This document shows positions 21,405-33,440 of a stretch of DNA of 64,000 bases, piece by piece. The notes under the pieces were generated by a model that did not search any database, was not told where the DNA came from, and worked only from the letters and a program-made list of their open reading frames with translations. Positions within the stretch are counted from its first letter, which is position 1. Each line of letters opens with the position of its first letter. The stretch comes from Pegoplata infirma. Its lineage: Eukaryota; Arthropoda; Insecta; Diptera; Anthomyiidae. The stretch spans positions 229,312,023 to 229,376,022 of the forward strand of contig OY992536.1 of assembly GCA_963921195.1 (NCBI GenBank), in the 5' to 3' direction. The position numbers and the translations under genes were made by a program.

Positions 21405-22996
21405 ATTTTTATACCCTCCACTCTAGTGATAGAGGGTATATGAGACATTCCACACCAAATGTCCCGCTACAGAAAAACATGGGTCCCGTAAATTTCTGAA
21501 TAGGTTGTTTGGATAGCCCTATATGAAACTAAGAAAATTGTGTTTTTCAAATTTTCAAAAACTGGGCTTAGGAGGCGTGGTCAAATATTGGAAAAATTGT
21601 AAAATTTGTGGCAAGTTGCCTTGATTAAATATTTATCACATTAAAACGGAATGCACCACAATGTCAAAAATTAACATTCTTATATAGTTTTGTATGGGCT
21701 ATCGATTAAATTTTTTTTTTGGAAAATTTTCAGAACCCGTTCAGAAATTTTCCATTTTTTAAAAAAGTCACTATATTAAAAATCCGGCCACTTTTTTTTT
21801 CTTTTTTACATTTTTTTTTTAAGTTTAGATGTTTGTCCATCCACACAAAAAATTCAGAAACACGTTCTTCGTTTTTTTTCGAGAAAATCGCATTTGAACT
21901 TTAAATTTCATAACAATTTTGTAATTTGCTAGTATTTTCTTGTTTTAACGTTGCGAATGAGTATTATTAATTGCATAATTCCTCATACGCTCTGTTGAAA
22001 CAAGAAAATACAAGCAAATTACTAAATTGTTATGAAATTTAAAATTCAAATGCGATTTTCTCGAAAAAAAACGAAAAATGTGTTTCTGAATTTTTTTGTG
22101 TGGATGGACAAACATCTAAACTTAAAAAAAAAATTTAAAAAAGAAAAAAAAGTGGCATGTTTTTTAATAAATTGACATTTTTAAAAAATGAAACGGGTTC
22201 AGAAGTTTACGGTACACATGTTTTTTTTCGCTGGACATTTGGTGTGGAATGCCTCATATATAAGTTTGTCATTCCGTGTGTAACACCTCGAAATACTGGT
22301 CTAGGACCCCATAAAGTATTTATATTCATGATCATCGATCGATTCTAAGTGGATCTAACGATGTCTGTCCGTCCGTCCGTCTGCCTGTCCGTCTGTCTGT
22401 CTGTCTGTTGAAAACACGCTAACTTTTGAAAGACTTTACGGAGGCTCCTGAAGGTTGACATATATGTTGGGCATTTACCTGGTCAGGTTGGTATTGCAAT
22501 CCAGCGAAATCGGTCCAGTGGTTCAAAAGTTATGAGCAAAAGACTAAAATTCGGCAAGGGTTTTTCGTGAATTTATGAGATAAAAAACACCCTTACTTTC
22601 GAAAGATAATTCTGAGGATACTGAAGCTTGGCATATATATTTGTTGTCCCCTGGCCTGGTTCGTATTGCATTTCAGCCAAATCGGTCGTGTAGTTCAAAA
22701 GTTATTAGCAAAACCGTGAATTTCAGATTAGTTTCACCTTCAATTCACGTGTTGAAAATCCGTTAAACATGTTTTAAAACATAGGTAAGTCAAACAAAAT
22801 ATTTTCCAACGTATTTTTGTCACTCATTTTTACACTAAAAAAAACCCTCGAAAAAAATTTTACACTCAAAAAAAATGTTTGTAAATTATTTTTTTTTTTC
22901 AAAAATTACTTTAAAAAAAAGTTTATTTACACAAAATAAAATATTTCTAATCAAAAATGTTATTTTTTCACGTTAGAAAATTTACTATCACTTAAA
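21405..22996 (-). mobile_element. DINE-1-like element, split by V copy 2
   Basis: It begins with TTTTTATACCCTCCACTCTAG and its GAGGGTATAT partner. After the V insertion it continues TATATAAGTTTGTCATTCCG, GACCCCATAAAGTATT, a clean (GTCY)n run (about 22361-22409) and the TTCAAAAGTTATGAGCAAAA body repeats. It ends near 22996 with sequence complementary to the left end of the DINE at 54454 (AATATTTCTAATCAAAAATG). Confidence 0.75.
21442..22255 (+). mobile_element. Foldback TIR element V, copy 2 (uninterrupted)
   Basis: An 814-bp element with ends GAGACATTCCACACCAAATG and CATTTGGTGTGGAATGCCTC. Long internal inverted arms lie at about 21700-21930 and 21995-22200. It sits inside a DINE at GAGGGTATAT / ATATATAAG, consistent with a 4-bp ATAT duplication, though the repetitive target makes this ambiguous. 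It is the empty-site reference for two insertions in copy 1. Confidence 0.8.
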
Positions 22997-23614
22997 AAGG
23001 AATTAACTGTTCTACTTGTTCTGTCTGAAATCTTTTTAAGAATTTGAAAATGTTTCTATGGAAAAAGTTTCTCAAAATCATTATTTTTTTTATTAAAACA
23101 ATATTTTAGAGTTTTTCTATAGAAAGTATATAAGAAAAGTATAAGAAAAGTCTCTCAGGATCTGAACATTTTTCTGTTGTTTTCAGTTTGCAGGTTTTGG
23201 CGAACATTTTCTAAAAAACCGAAACTTTGATCGAAGGGCGCCACGTGTAAATTTAATCCGATTGACCTCAAATTTGTACTACATAAGTTTTAGGCGTAGG
23301 AGAATAAAAATGCTCCGCTACAAAATAACTCTCCGTTAAATTAAACTTTTTTATACAAATTTTGACATAAGGCCCGTTAAATCGGCAGTTAGCAGCTAAC
23401 TTTTAATTGAGTAATCCGCTCTAAATGTTTTTATTATTTTAAATTTTCTTTAAACTAGTTTTAAAATAAAACAGTGCAACAATCAATATCGGAATGGGAT
23501 GAAACCAAAAGCAAATAAAAGTTGTCATTTTCCATAACAAATAATAATAATAATTACTTGAAAACTGCATAAGTGGCGTATACTTCTTTTTTTAATTGCC
23601 TTTAAATAACAATC
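22997..23614. repeat. Diverged dispersed repeats (K and T types)
   Basis: 23205-23350 carries AAACTTTGATCGAAGGGCGCC and a downstream block also found at 47.6, 62.6 and 63.2 kb. 23290-23440 (GGAGAATAAAAATGCTCCGC, GCAGTTAGCAGCTAAC) matches the T region at 53.5-54.2 kb. 23564-23612 matches 62832-62886 (GGCGTATACTT, TTTAAATAACAATC). No gene is visible. Confidence 0.6.
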
Positions 23615-23745
23615 TGAATAATTAGAAATCATTTCTTTTAATAATTTCGTTGTAGCGAAATCGACTCTAAAGTTTTCGTGGGAATCAAACCCACGACTCC
23701 CTGCTTAATAGGCTAGCACGCTACCAACTAACCCATAGTATCCCC
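23615..23745 (-). mobile_element. tRNA-derived SINE, minus-strand copy
   Basis: On the minus strand, box A TGGGTTAGTTGGTAGCG (23719-23735) and box B GGGTTTGATTCCC (23680-23692) form a tRNA-like head. This is followed by GATTTCGCTACAACGA (23647-23662), which is shared with the SINE at 52541. I see no clear target duplication, and the 3' tail is diverged. This is the same family in an older copy. Confidence 0.7.
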
Positions 23746-23924
23746 TTTATATGCGCAATAAAATTGAAACATAAAGAGTCTACTATTTTTTTACTTTTAT
23801 AATCAAAGAAATTTGATCCCAAAAAATCCCGGGATTTTAAAAAACCGATTCTCGGGATTTTAAAAAAACCGATTCTCGGGACTTTAAAAAACCGATCCCG
23901 TTTGACAGCCCTATCCAAAACGCA

Positions 23925-24466
23925 AAAAAATGTGTTAGGGACTCAGAAAATTTACAAAAAAAAAAAAATTTTTGTTAAACAACATAAATAATTTTTGTGA
24001 TTACTGTTTTTTTTTTTTTGTAAATTAACTAGAATCCTCGTAGTAAATTTTTCAAAATTTTGTCAACTTTTTTTTTTTTAAATATTTTTCAATATAAAAA
24101 AAAGTTTTGTCTGGGACTTGAAAAATTTTTTAAATAAAATAGAAAATTTACAAAAAAAAAAATGTTTTTTTTTGTTAAACAACAAAAATCATTTTTGTAA
24201 AATAACTGTTTTTTTTTTTTTGTAAATCAACTAGAATCCTCGTAATAAAAAAATTGTTGTAAAATTACAGTTTTTTTTTTTGTAAAATAACCTTTTAAAA
24301 TGGTACAATACAATTACGAAAAAAAATTGTACAATTACCAATAAAACTGTAGTTCTCGATGAGCAAAGTACAAGAATTTTTGTTAAAAAACAAGGAAAAT
24401 TGTTAAATATTGGTAGAACGGGATTACAAGGCATTTTACCAGGCGTTTTACAAGTTTTTTTTAGTG
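23925..24466. mobile_element. P element (TTGTAATTTTACAAG-rich), left end unclear
   Basis: The right part (AATTGTTAAATATTGGTAGA, TTACCAGGCGTTTTAC) ends in TTTTTTTTAGTG before TA. It is closely similar to 61340-61806. The left terminus is lost in poly(A)/poly(T) sequence. Confidence 0.6.
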
Positions 24467-24595
24467 TATTTCTTTAGAAAAGAAGTTCAAGAATACGAGA
24501 CATTTTCATTCAAAAAAATGTTGAATCTGAAAATTTTCTTTTTGTAGGAAAATACGATCTGAGAATTAAACACCTTTTTTTTATACACAAAAAAA

Positions 24596-25085
24596 AAAAA
24601 AAACTTTGTCAAAATAATAGAAAATGTTTCGTAATCCTATTTAACCAATATTTGACAGTTTTCCTTGTTTTCTAACAAAAAAAAATTCTATAGAAATTAA
24701 CAGTTTTTTAATTTTACAAGTTTTCTTGTAATTTTACAATTTTTCTAGATTTTTTACAAAAAAAAAATCTAGTAAATTTACGAAAATTTTTTGTAAGATT
24801 TTTTTCGCCAAAAAAGTAGTAAATTTTCAATTTTATTGGTAAAAATCTTGTAAAATTACGAGAAAGTTCGTAATTTTTACTAGGAATTCCCGTAAAAACC
24901 TCCTTGTTAGTTTTATCGCGTCAAAAAAATTGTAAATTTACAATTTTGTTGGTAAAAAGCTTGTAAAATTACAAAATTATTGGTAAAAAGGTTGTAAAAT
25001 AACAAGGAATTCTTGTCAAATAGGAGGTTGCAAAAAAAAAAATTACAAACATTTTTTGTAATTTTACAAGTTTTTTTTTTGAGTT
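24596..25085. mobile_element. P element, TIR family with dinucleotide target
   Basis: Starts CACAAAAAAAAAAAA after TA and ends TTTTTTTTTTGAGTT before TA. About 490 bp, full of TTGTAAAATTACAA and TTGGTAAAAA palindromic modules. A frame at 24913-25101 (-) only reflects the low-complexity repeat. Confidence 0.65.
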
Positions 25086-25339
25086 TAGAAAATAAGTTCA
25101 AGAATCCGACACATTTTCAAACAAAATAATTTTTAATGTGAGAATTTTCCTACAGAAAATATGATCTGACAATGAGAATTAAACAGAATCTGAACATTTT
25201 TCTAAATGCAAATATCTCAAAAATGGGTTGTTTTTCTATAAGAAATATATTTTAGAATCTTAAAATTTTTCTTTAGTAAAAATGTCTCAACGTATGAGAA
25301 ATTTTGTGAAGGAAACATGCATACAAAATTTGTAGAGTC

Positions 25340-25870
25340 CGACCGAAACCAGTTTTCGAGGCCGAACCGAAACCGAACCGAATATTCGGCTGAAAAAGTA
25401 ATATTCGGCCGAAACCGAACCGAAACCGAAACTTAAAAAAAATTACCGCCTGGCATGAATAAAATTATTAAAAAGTCGTTAAAGATTAATATACAGCATA
25501 TAATGCTTTTAAACCATAGAAATTGTTGTATTTTTGAGAAAAAAAATATGTTTTTTAAAAAACTTACAAAAAAATTTTATATTTCATTTGCAGATTAGCA
25601 GAAAATAATTTTTGATCTAAAACAGTTTTACATTTATTGCATACTTCTTCTAACATTTTCTTCAATTGAACAGAAACAAGTGTAATGAAATACGAAATCA
25701 AAAAATTCACCGACTTTTTTACATATTTTTTAAAATACCAAAAAGTTTCGGTTTCGGCTAATATTCGGCCAAAATTTTGCCGAATACCGAATAGAGGCCG
25801 AAACCCCATTATTCGGCCGAAACCGAGACCGAAACCGAATATTCGGTCGGACTCTAAAAATTTGTTAAAG
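25340..25870. repeat. Inverted AATATTCGG/CCGAAAC-rich repeat
   Basis: Clusters of CCGAAACCGAACCGAA and ATATTCGGC at about 25347-25432 are mirrored at about 25745-25855. Between them is about 300 bp of AT-rich DNA. The arrangement looks like the terminal repeats of a foldback or TIR element. I could not define the termini or a target duplication. Confidence 0.55.
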
Positions 25871-25944
25871 ATTTGAAAAAAAATTATATACAAAAAGTTT
25901 CAAATTTCGAGTCATTTTTTCTATGGAAAAATAAATTTTTTCTA

Positions 25945-26443
25945 CACTCAAAAAAAACCTTGAAAAACGACAAGAAAAGTTTGTAACTCCTATTTGACAA
26001 CAATAACTTGTAATTTTACAAGCTTTTTACAAATAATTTTGTAATTTTACAAGCTTTTTACCATCAAAATTGTAAATTTACAAATTTTTTGACGCGATAA
26101 AACTTACAAGTAGGTTTCGTGTTTTTACTAGATTTTTTGCTATCTCCTATTTTACGAAAATTCCTACTAAAAATTACGAGTTGTTTCGTAATTTTACAAG
26201 ATTTTTACCAATTAAACTGTAATTTTACAACCTTTACAAAATTTTACAAGGAAATCTCTTGATTTTACTTTTTTGTTTTTTTTTTGTAAAAAAAATGCTG
26301 AAAAATTACAAAAAAAAAATTGTAAAATTACAAAAAATTTTAAATTTCGATCGAAAATTATTTGTTAAAAAACAAGGAAACTATCAAATATTGGAAAATG
26401 GGATTACGTGACTTTTTCTAGTAATTTGACAAGGTTTTTTATG
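25945..26443. mobile_element. P element, CACTCAAAA end
   Basis: Begins CACTCAAAAAAAACCTTG after TA (25943-25944) and ends near TTTTTTATG before TA, so the right end is degenerate. The interior has repeated CAAGCTTTTTACCA and TTGTAATTTTACAA modules. Confidence 0.6.
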
Positions 26444-26529
26444 TATGCACAAAGTCTCAGAACCTGAGTAATTTTTTTTATAGAAAAAGTCTCAGAATTT
26501 AAGGCAATTTTTCTATACAAAAAGATTCA

Positions 26530-26893
26530 GATCATGGTAAGTGTTCTGCTGAGATAAGCGAACTTATTCCCCGAGCACGGGTTTTTGTTCGGAATACTCG
26601 CTTGTCTAGTAGGGCTCATCCATTTGTTGTCGATTGCCCAGTGTACCGCACAACGCATTACAGAGAAAATTCATTTATAAGCCGAACTATCCGTATGTGG
26701 AATATACTTCCTGTAGAGGTCTTCCCTGTCAACTACAATTTGGAAAAGTTCAAATCAAATATCCACAAACACTACTCCCTCTATCCTCCCTCCCATAACC
26801 TATTTTCCTAATTATCAACACAATGCACTGCATTTATAGGGGACATCCCCTGAGTGTTGGTTAAGTCAAAAAAAAAAAAAAAAAAAAAAAAAA
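26530..26893 (+). pseudogene. 3' end of a Jockey/CR1-like LINE with poly(A) tail
   Basis: The frame from about 26538 reads CSAEISELIPRARVF..., then from the Met at 26602 SRAHPFVVDCP, SFISRTIRMWNILP and YNLEKFKSNIHKHY, ending at 26811. This is the typical C-terminal tail after the reverse transcriptase of CR1/Jockey-type elements, normally located after the thumb. A short 3' UTR (26812-26867) is followed by an uninterrupted A run at about 26868-26893. That makes it a recent, severely 5'-truncated retrotransposition. It sits at the left edge of a P element, which is truncated at the junction. Confidence 0.8.
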
Positions 26894-27215
26894 CTTTTTT
26901 TTTTGCTATCTCTTATTTGGCAACAATTCCTTGTAATTTTACAAGCTTTTTATCAATAAAATTGTAAATTTAAAAATTTTTTGACGCAAAAAAACTTTAA
27001 AACTTTCAAGGAAATCTCGTGAATTTACTATTTTTTTTTTTGTAAAAAAAACTTTGAAATTTGTAAAATTACAAAAAAATTGTAAAATTACCAAAAAATT
27101 GTAAAATTACACAAAAAATGTAAATTTCGATCGAAATTTTTTGGTACAAATATTGGTAAAATGGGTTTACGAGACTTTTTCTAGTAATTTGACAAGGTTT
27201 TTTTTTTGTGTGTAA
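26894..27215. mobile_element. P element, right part, truncated at the LINE
   Basis: P-type modules (TTGTAATTTTACAAGC, ACAAAAAATGTAAATTTCGA) run to TTGACAAGG, then TTTTTTTTTTGTGTG before TA. The left end is replaced by the LINE poly(A) tail. Confidence 0.55.
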
Positions 27216-28689
27216 GAAAATGATGTTTATTTAAAATGCTTTTAGGAAGAATTTTAATTAAAAATCCATTCATTCACGAAAAGTTTTAAATACATTTTTC
27301 AGCAATCAAAATTTACAAAAGTTATTTGACATAACAAATACTATTGTTACAAAAATCTTTTGTCATATCAACAACTAATGTTTGTTAATACCACAAATTC
27401 CATTGTTTAAAACAAAATTAAGGCTAAGTCTGTTTGTCAACACAAGCAATTTTTTGTAGTTTTTTTAAGCAATAAATTTGTTAGTTGATATTACAAATTC
27501 CTGCATAGGAGATAATTCAGTTAAAAATATGGGGTCAACATAACAAAACGTTTTTATATTTGGATTTGTGAGTGATAACAAAAATTTAAATTTTTAATCT
27601 GTTTTTGAAGTCACAAAATTTTCATAAAATGTTATCGTTTAGTAAGTTTTAAAAAAAAATACATCCATTTCAATATCATTTATCATCCCTGACTAAGATC
27701 ATCTCAAATTCACACTATTATTTAATGCTTTTAAAAAAGCTGCACGAAAATATGGGTGATAAAATTTATAACATAATGTTGAACTACAATCATATGTAAA
27801 TCATTTGCAATAATTACGTTAATATCCATTTTTCATTTTCACACACATTTTACACTATTTGTTTATTTTTTATTTTTGTTTTTACCGCATTAAATGTTGT
27901 TGGTTTTTATTTTAACACGTTTGAACACGTTTTTTTTTTTGTCTATTTTTCCACGGAAAAACTAGAACAACAATTTACAGTATGATGTCAACCTAAAAGT
28001 CATCTGCTGCCACGGTTAAAAAAAAAGTAATAGATAGAGCGAGCTTACACTAACACGTTGTTGTAATGTTGCCGTTAAACTGACACGAGTTGCAAGCAAG
28101 AAAATTTATAAATGCAACAAATCGCAATATTTAATGTTCTTTCAAGTATAGTAAAAAAGTTTTGCACTGCGCAATCGCATCAAATCTCATATGTACGCAC
28201 ACGATAAAATCTTGTCATAGACTGAAGCGTTTGCATGAATTGTTTGAGCTTATTTACTGAAGTTTTCACAAGTTTAAAAAGAAAAAAGAAAGAAACTTAA
28301 AACTGACATTGGTTGTTGGTTTGCTGGCTGCTTTTGCTGCTGTTGTCTTTTAGTTGTCTGCTAAGTTTGTTCTTTTCGTTTTTGTATTTAGTGTGATACA
28401 ATGAAGTCAGTAAATAACAAAAAAAAATAAAAAAATACCAAAAAAAAAACTAAAGAGTCAGAAATCATATTTTATTTACAGAAGAATGGCAGGAAAAGGA
28501 GAACAAAGAAATGAGAGATTTTACTTGTAAGTCTGTACACTGTGGAAATGTGTTTCTTTTAAGAACTTGAGTACCGCAAAACTCCTACTACATGTAGGTT
28601 TACAGATGTTTTTTTTTTCAAAAAGATCAATTATAATTCAAAGATTCTACTTGTAATTCGAAAATTCCATTTTTAATTCAAAAATATAA
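27216..28689. other. Unique-looking AT-rich DNA
   Basis: No repeat shared with the rest of the window, no element termini and no coding homology were recognised. A TGCTGCTTTTGCTGCTGTTG stretch (about 28328) is simple sequence. Possibly host intron or spacer. Confidence 0.4.
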
Positions 28690-30395
28690 AAATCAATTTT
28701 TCTATGAGTGATCCCAAAATTCAGCTATTTTCGTTCTAGCCCCTAGTTAAATCACAAAATGCAATTAAAGTTTTTTAGAATAAATTCATATAAAAATTAA
28801 ATCTTTGGGAAATTTTATGGATGATCTCCAAATTTTGCTATTTTTGCTCTAGCACCTTTTTTTAAGCTACAAAAAGTAATTAAAGTTTTTATTTTAAAAA
28901 GAAATCATATTTTAATAATTTTTTTTAAATTTATGGTGATCACCAAATTCAGCTATTTTTGCTCTAGTTAAACCACAGGTTTTTAGAATAATGTAAAAAT
29001 CAATATTTATATGGATGATCACAATCCAGCTATTTTTGCTCAAGTTAAGCCACCAGATGTAATTAAAGTTGTTTAGAATAAATTCATATAAAAAAATTTT
29101 TTTTGAAAATTTTATAGATGATCTCCAAATTTTGCTATTTTTGCTCTAGCACCTCTTGTTAAGCCAAAAAATATAATTTAAGCTTTTCTTTTAAAAACAA
29201 ATCATATTTAAATAATTTTTTTTTATTTATGGTGATCCCCAAACTCAGCTATTTTTGCTCTGGTTAAACCACAGGTTGTTAGAATAAATTCATGTTAAAA
29301 TAAATATTGATCCCATTTTTGCTCTAGTTAAGCCACCATATGAAACTAAATTTTATTAGAATAAATTCATATAAAAATTAATTTTTTGAAAATTTTCTAG
29401 ATGATCTCCAAATTTAGCTATTTTTACTCTAGCACCTCTCATTAGGTCACAAAATGCAATTAAAATTTTTCTTTTAAAAACAAATCATATTTAAATACAT
29501 TTTTTCAAATTTATGGTGATCCCCAAATTCAGTTATTTCTGCTCTAGTTAAACAACAGGTTTTTTAAAATAAATTCATGTCAAAATCAATATTAATATGG
29601 GATCCCAAAATCCAGCTATTTTTGCTCTAGTTAAGCCACCAGATGAAATTAAAGTATTTTAGAATAAATTCATATAAAAATTAATTTTTTGGAAATTTTA
29701 TAGATGATCTCCAAATTTAGCAATTTTTTCTCTAGCACCTCTCGCTAAGCCACTAAATGTAATTAACGTTTTTCATTTAAAAACAAATCATATTTAAATA
29801 TTTTTTTAAATTTATGGTGATCCCTAAATTGAGCTATATTTGATCTAGTTAAACCACAGGTTTTTAGAATAAATTATTGCAAAAATCAATATTTGATGAT
29901 ACCAAAATCCATATATTTTTGCTCTAGTTAAACCACCAGATGAAATTAAAGTTTTTTAGAATAAATTCATATAAAAATACATTTTTTGAAAATTTTATAG
30001 ATGATCTCCAAATTTTGCTATTTTTGCTCTAAGCCACAAAATAAAATTTAAGTTTTTCTTTTAAAAGTAAATTATATTTTAATAAATTTTTTTAAATTTA
30101 TGGTGATCCCTAAATACAGATATTTTTGCTCTAGTTAAGCCACCAAATGGAATTAAAGTTTTTTAGAATAAATTCATATGATTTTTAAGGGTGATCCCAA
30201 ATTCAGCTATTTTTGTTCTAGTACCTCTAGTTAAGCCACAAAATGTAATTATCGTTTTTTTAGAAAATTTGATATTTATGGTGATCCCCCAAGTTCCGCT
30301 ATTTTTGCTTTAGCACCTCTAGTTAAGCCACAAAATGTTATTAAAGGAAAATTTATGATTTTTTTGAAATTTGTGGTGATCTACAAATTCAGCTA

Positions 30396-30569
30396 CACTC
30401 TAAAAAAAATGAGTTCAGTTTCCTACTATAAATTGGGTAAATTTCAATAAATTCAAAAAATATACTACTATAAATTGGGTAAATTTCCAATATTTTTAAG
30501 TAGAATTACGCAATTTGTGTAAATTTACCCAATTTATAGTAGGAAACTGAAATCATTTTATTTAGAGTG
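30396..30569. mobile_element. 174-bp palindromic MITE in S1
   Basis: The ends are CACTCTAAAAAAAATGAG and TCATTTTATTTAGAGTG, extending inward as inverted GTTTCCTACTATAAATTGGG. TA flanks both sides. Removal rejoins the satellite phrase AGCTATTTCTGCTC, so the insertion is exact. Confidence 0.85.
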
Positions 30570-30675
30570 TATTTCTGCTCAAGCACCTCTAGTTAAACCA
30601 CAAAATGCAATTTTAGTTTTGTTTTGAATAAATTCAAATATAAATCAATTATTGCAAAATTTTTTGAATGATCCC

Positions 30676-31146
30676 CACTGTTGCCAAGTTGGAGGTTTTC
30701 CCGCTAAATCTAGCGCTTTTTGTTTGGATTTTGCGGGGGAAAATTGGTTTTAGCGGGAACGATGCTTTAGCGGGAAAATCTAGCGCTTTTTATTTGGATT
30801 TAGTGGGACAAATTTAGAGGTTTTTTCCAATTTTTCTTTTTTTTCAATCGAAAACGCCAAGTTTGTCGAATTTTAGCGCTTTTTTTGAAATTTAGCGGGA
30901 GAATTTTGTATTTTCCCGCCAAAATTTTTTCGACCGTTTCTTGCGCGTTTTTAATAAAAAGTAAATTTTCGTAGAAAAAATAATTTGGAGGTTTTTTTTT
31001 TTTAATTTTTCTTTTTTGTCAATCAAAAATGCCAAGTTTTTCGGTTTTCAGCGCTTTTTTTTGTAATTTAGCGGGAAAATTTTAAATTTTCCCCGCTAAA
31101 TTCGTGAAATTTAGAGGTTTTTGGTTAAAAATAGTTTGCAACAGTA
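30676..31146. mobile_element. hAT-type MITE in S1
   Basis: A 471-bp element with ends CACTGTTGC and GCAACAGTA and an exact 8-bp duplication ATGATCCC (30668-30675 and 31147-31154). Removal restores the satellite phrase ATGATCCCCAAATTC. The interior has repeated TTTAGCGGGA and TAGCGCTTTTT motifs and no ORF. The 8-bp duplication assigns it to hAT. Confidence 0.85.
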
Positions 31147-32138
31147 ATGATCCCCAAATTCAGTTATTTTTGATTTAGCACCTCTAGTTAAGAAACAAAA
31201 TTTAATTAATGCTTTTTTAGAAAAATTTATTTGATTTTTTTAATTTTAAAGTGATCTCAAAATTCAGCTGTTTTTGCTCTAGCACCCCTAGTTAAACCAC
31301 AAAATACAATTAAAAGTTTTTTTAAAATAAATTCATATAAAAATTAATTTTTTAAAATTTTTATAGATGATTCCCTAAATATAGCTATTTTTGCACTAAC
31401 ACCTCTAGTTAAGCCACAAAATGTAATAAACCACAAAATACAATTAAAGTTTTTTACAATATATTCATGTAAAAATAAATTTTTAAAATTTTTATGGATG
31501 ATCCCGAGTATAGCTCGGGGATCATCTAGCAACTCTAGTTAATTAAAGTTTTTTTTGTTAAGTTTATAAGAAGCATTTGAAATTTATGGTGATCTCAAAA
31601 GTTCTGCTGGTTTTGCTCTAGAACCTCTAGTTAAGCCACAAAATGTAATTAAAGTTTTTTTAGAAAAGTTCATAAACATTTTGTAAAAATTTGTGGTGAT
31701 CCCCAAATTCAAATATGTAAGCTCTAGCAAGCCTAATAAAACCCAAACCTACGATTAAAGTTTTTTTTTTTAAAGATTTTTAAAGTTTTTGGAAATTCAT
31801 ATGAAACTAATTTTTTAAATTTTTTATGGATGATCCCCAAATTCAGCTATTTTTTCTCTTGCAAATCTAGCTGGGACACAAAATGTAATTAACATTTTTT
31901 TTATAAAAAAAAATCATGTTAAAATAAATTTTTTGAAATTAATGGATGATCTTAATATTTAGTTATTTTTGCTGTGGTACTTCTCGTTGAGCCACAAAAT
32001 GCAATTGAAGCTTTTTAGAAAAAAAATTAAATGCTGATCCTTAAATTCAGCATTTTTGTTGTTGCACCTCTAATTAAGCCATAAAATGCAATTCATATTA
32101 TTTAAAAAAAAAATCATATTAAAATTACTTTTTTTGAA

Positions 32139-32705
32139 CACTCAAAATAATAAAACTGTAAAGTTAACAAAATTTTTTTTGTTAACTCGTGTTTACTGGC
32201 TTTTTAGCAAATTTTTAGTTAAAATCAGCTTTTTAACTACTTTTTCTAGTTAAGTTCAATTTACGAAAATACTAGTTTTGTACAAATTTTGAATTAATTT
32301 TTTTTGTTGACTTTAAAACTGAGTTTACGAATTTTTACTAATTAATTTGCTGATTTTTTGTAACATTTTTGTCAAGTGAAAATTTTAAACATTTCTTGTG
32401 TAGCCTCCTATGCAAATCTCATAAGTCCTACTTAAGCTGAACTTAATGCTGTGAAAAAAAAGAAAAAATAAGTGAAGTGTTAGTGTTTAAAAGTTTAGTT
32501 AAATTAAACTAATAAAAAATGTTACGAAATTTTCAGCTGAATTTTTAGTTATAATTACAGTTTTTTTGCTACATTCATTCTACGAAAAGTTAACTAAATA
32601 TTTTTTGTTAAATTAACTAGAAATTTAGTAGGTTCAAAATCAGGTGTTTTTTAGTTAAATTTAACTAAATTTTTTGCTAACTTTACAGTTTTATTTTTTT
32701 GAGTG
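32139..32705. mobile_element. CACTC-ended MITE in S1 with AA target
   Basis: 567 bp, with ends CACTCAAAATAATAAAACTG and CAGTTTTATTTTTTTGAGTG, flanked by AA on both sides. Removal restores TTTTTTGAAATTAAATG of the satellite. The interior is rich in TTAACTAAAAATTT-like phrases. Confidence 0.85.
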
Positions 32706-33440
32706 AAATTAAATGTATGATCCTCAAATTTAGCTATTTTTGATATATTCTAGTTAAGAAACAAATTTATATGTATTAAATCTTATTTTTTAACATTAGT
32801 GTGGATGATCCCTAAATTCAGCTAATTTTGCTCTAGCACAACTAATTTTACAAAAAAATGGATCTTTGAAAATGTTTATGGCTGATCACCAAATTGCATT
32901 TTGTGACTAAAGTAAAGGTGCTAGAGATTTTTTTCTTTAAAACTAAAATTGCATTTTGTGGCTTAACAAGAGGCGTTTGAGCAAAATTAGCTTGATTTGA
33001 ATTTCTTGAATTTCTAAAAATCAATTTTTATATGAATCTAAGTTTTTCTATATGACTTTAATTGCATTTTGTGACTAAAGTAAAGGTGCTAGAGAGAAAA
33101 TTGAAGAAAATAAATGAAAGGATTCATCCCTAGTAAAATCCATTTTTTATTTGATTTTATTCTAAAAGACTAAAATTTCATTTTGTGGCTTAACTAGAGG
33201 TGGTACAGAAAAATAGCTCAATTGTGGGATCACCCATATAAATTTTCAAAAATTATTTTTCATTTGGATTTTTTTAAAACTTAAATTGCATTTTCAGTCT
33301 AACTAGAGGTGCTAAAACAAAAATAGCTGAATTCGGTTATCAGCCCTATAAATTCTCAATAATCCATAAAAAATTTATATGGCATTTTGTGGCTAACTAA
33401 AAATGCTAGAACGAAATAGCTTAATTTTGGTATCATCATT

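Larger units (their letters stand above)
28690..33440. repeat. Satellite array S1, unit about 110-130 bp
   Basis: The unit reads approximately GATCCCCAAATTCAGCTATT, TTTGCTCTAGCACCTCTAGT, TAAGCCACAAAATGCAATTA, then AAGTTTTTTAGAATAAATTC. Dozens of diverged units follow each other, with variable deletions. From about 32880 the units are in the reverse orientation (GCATTTTGTGGCTTAAC). Three elements with exact target duplications are embedded (30396, 30676 and 32139). Frames in it are not genes. Confidence 0.85.

Noticed and set aside
22361..22409. (GTCY)n tract as an independent microsatellite
   Set aside because: It is the standard internal tandem tract of DINE-1/mini-me elements, in register with the other copies.
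28690..33440. CRISPR-like regular repeats
   Set aside because: Tandem units without unique spacers, in a eukaryotic TE-rich context. This is a satellite array.
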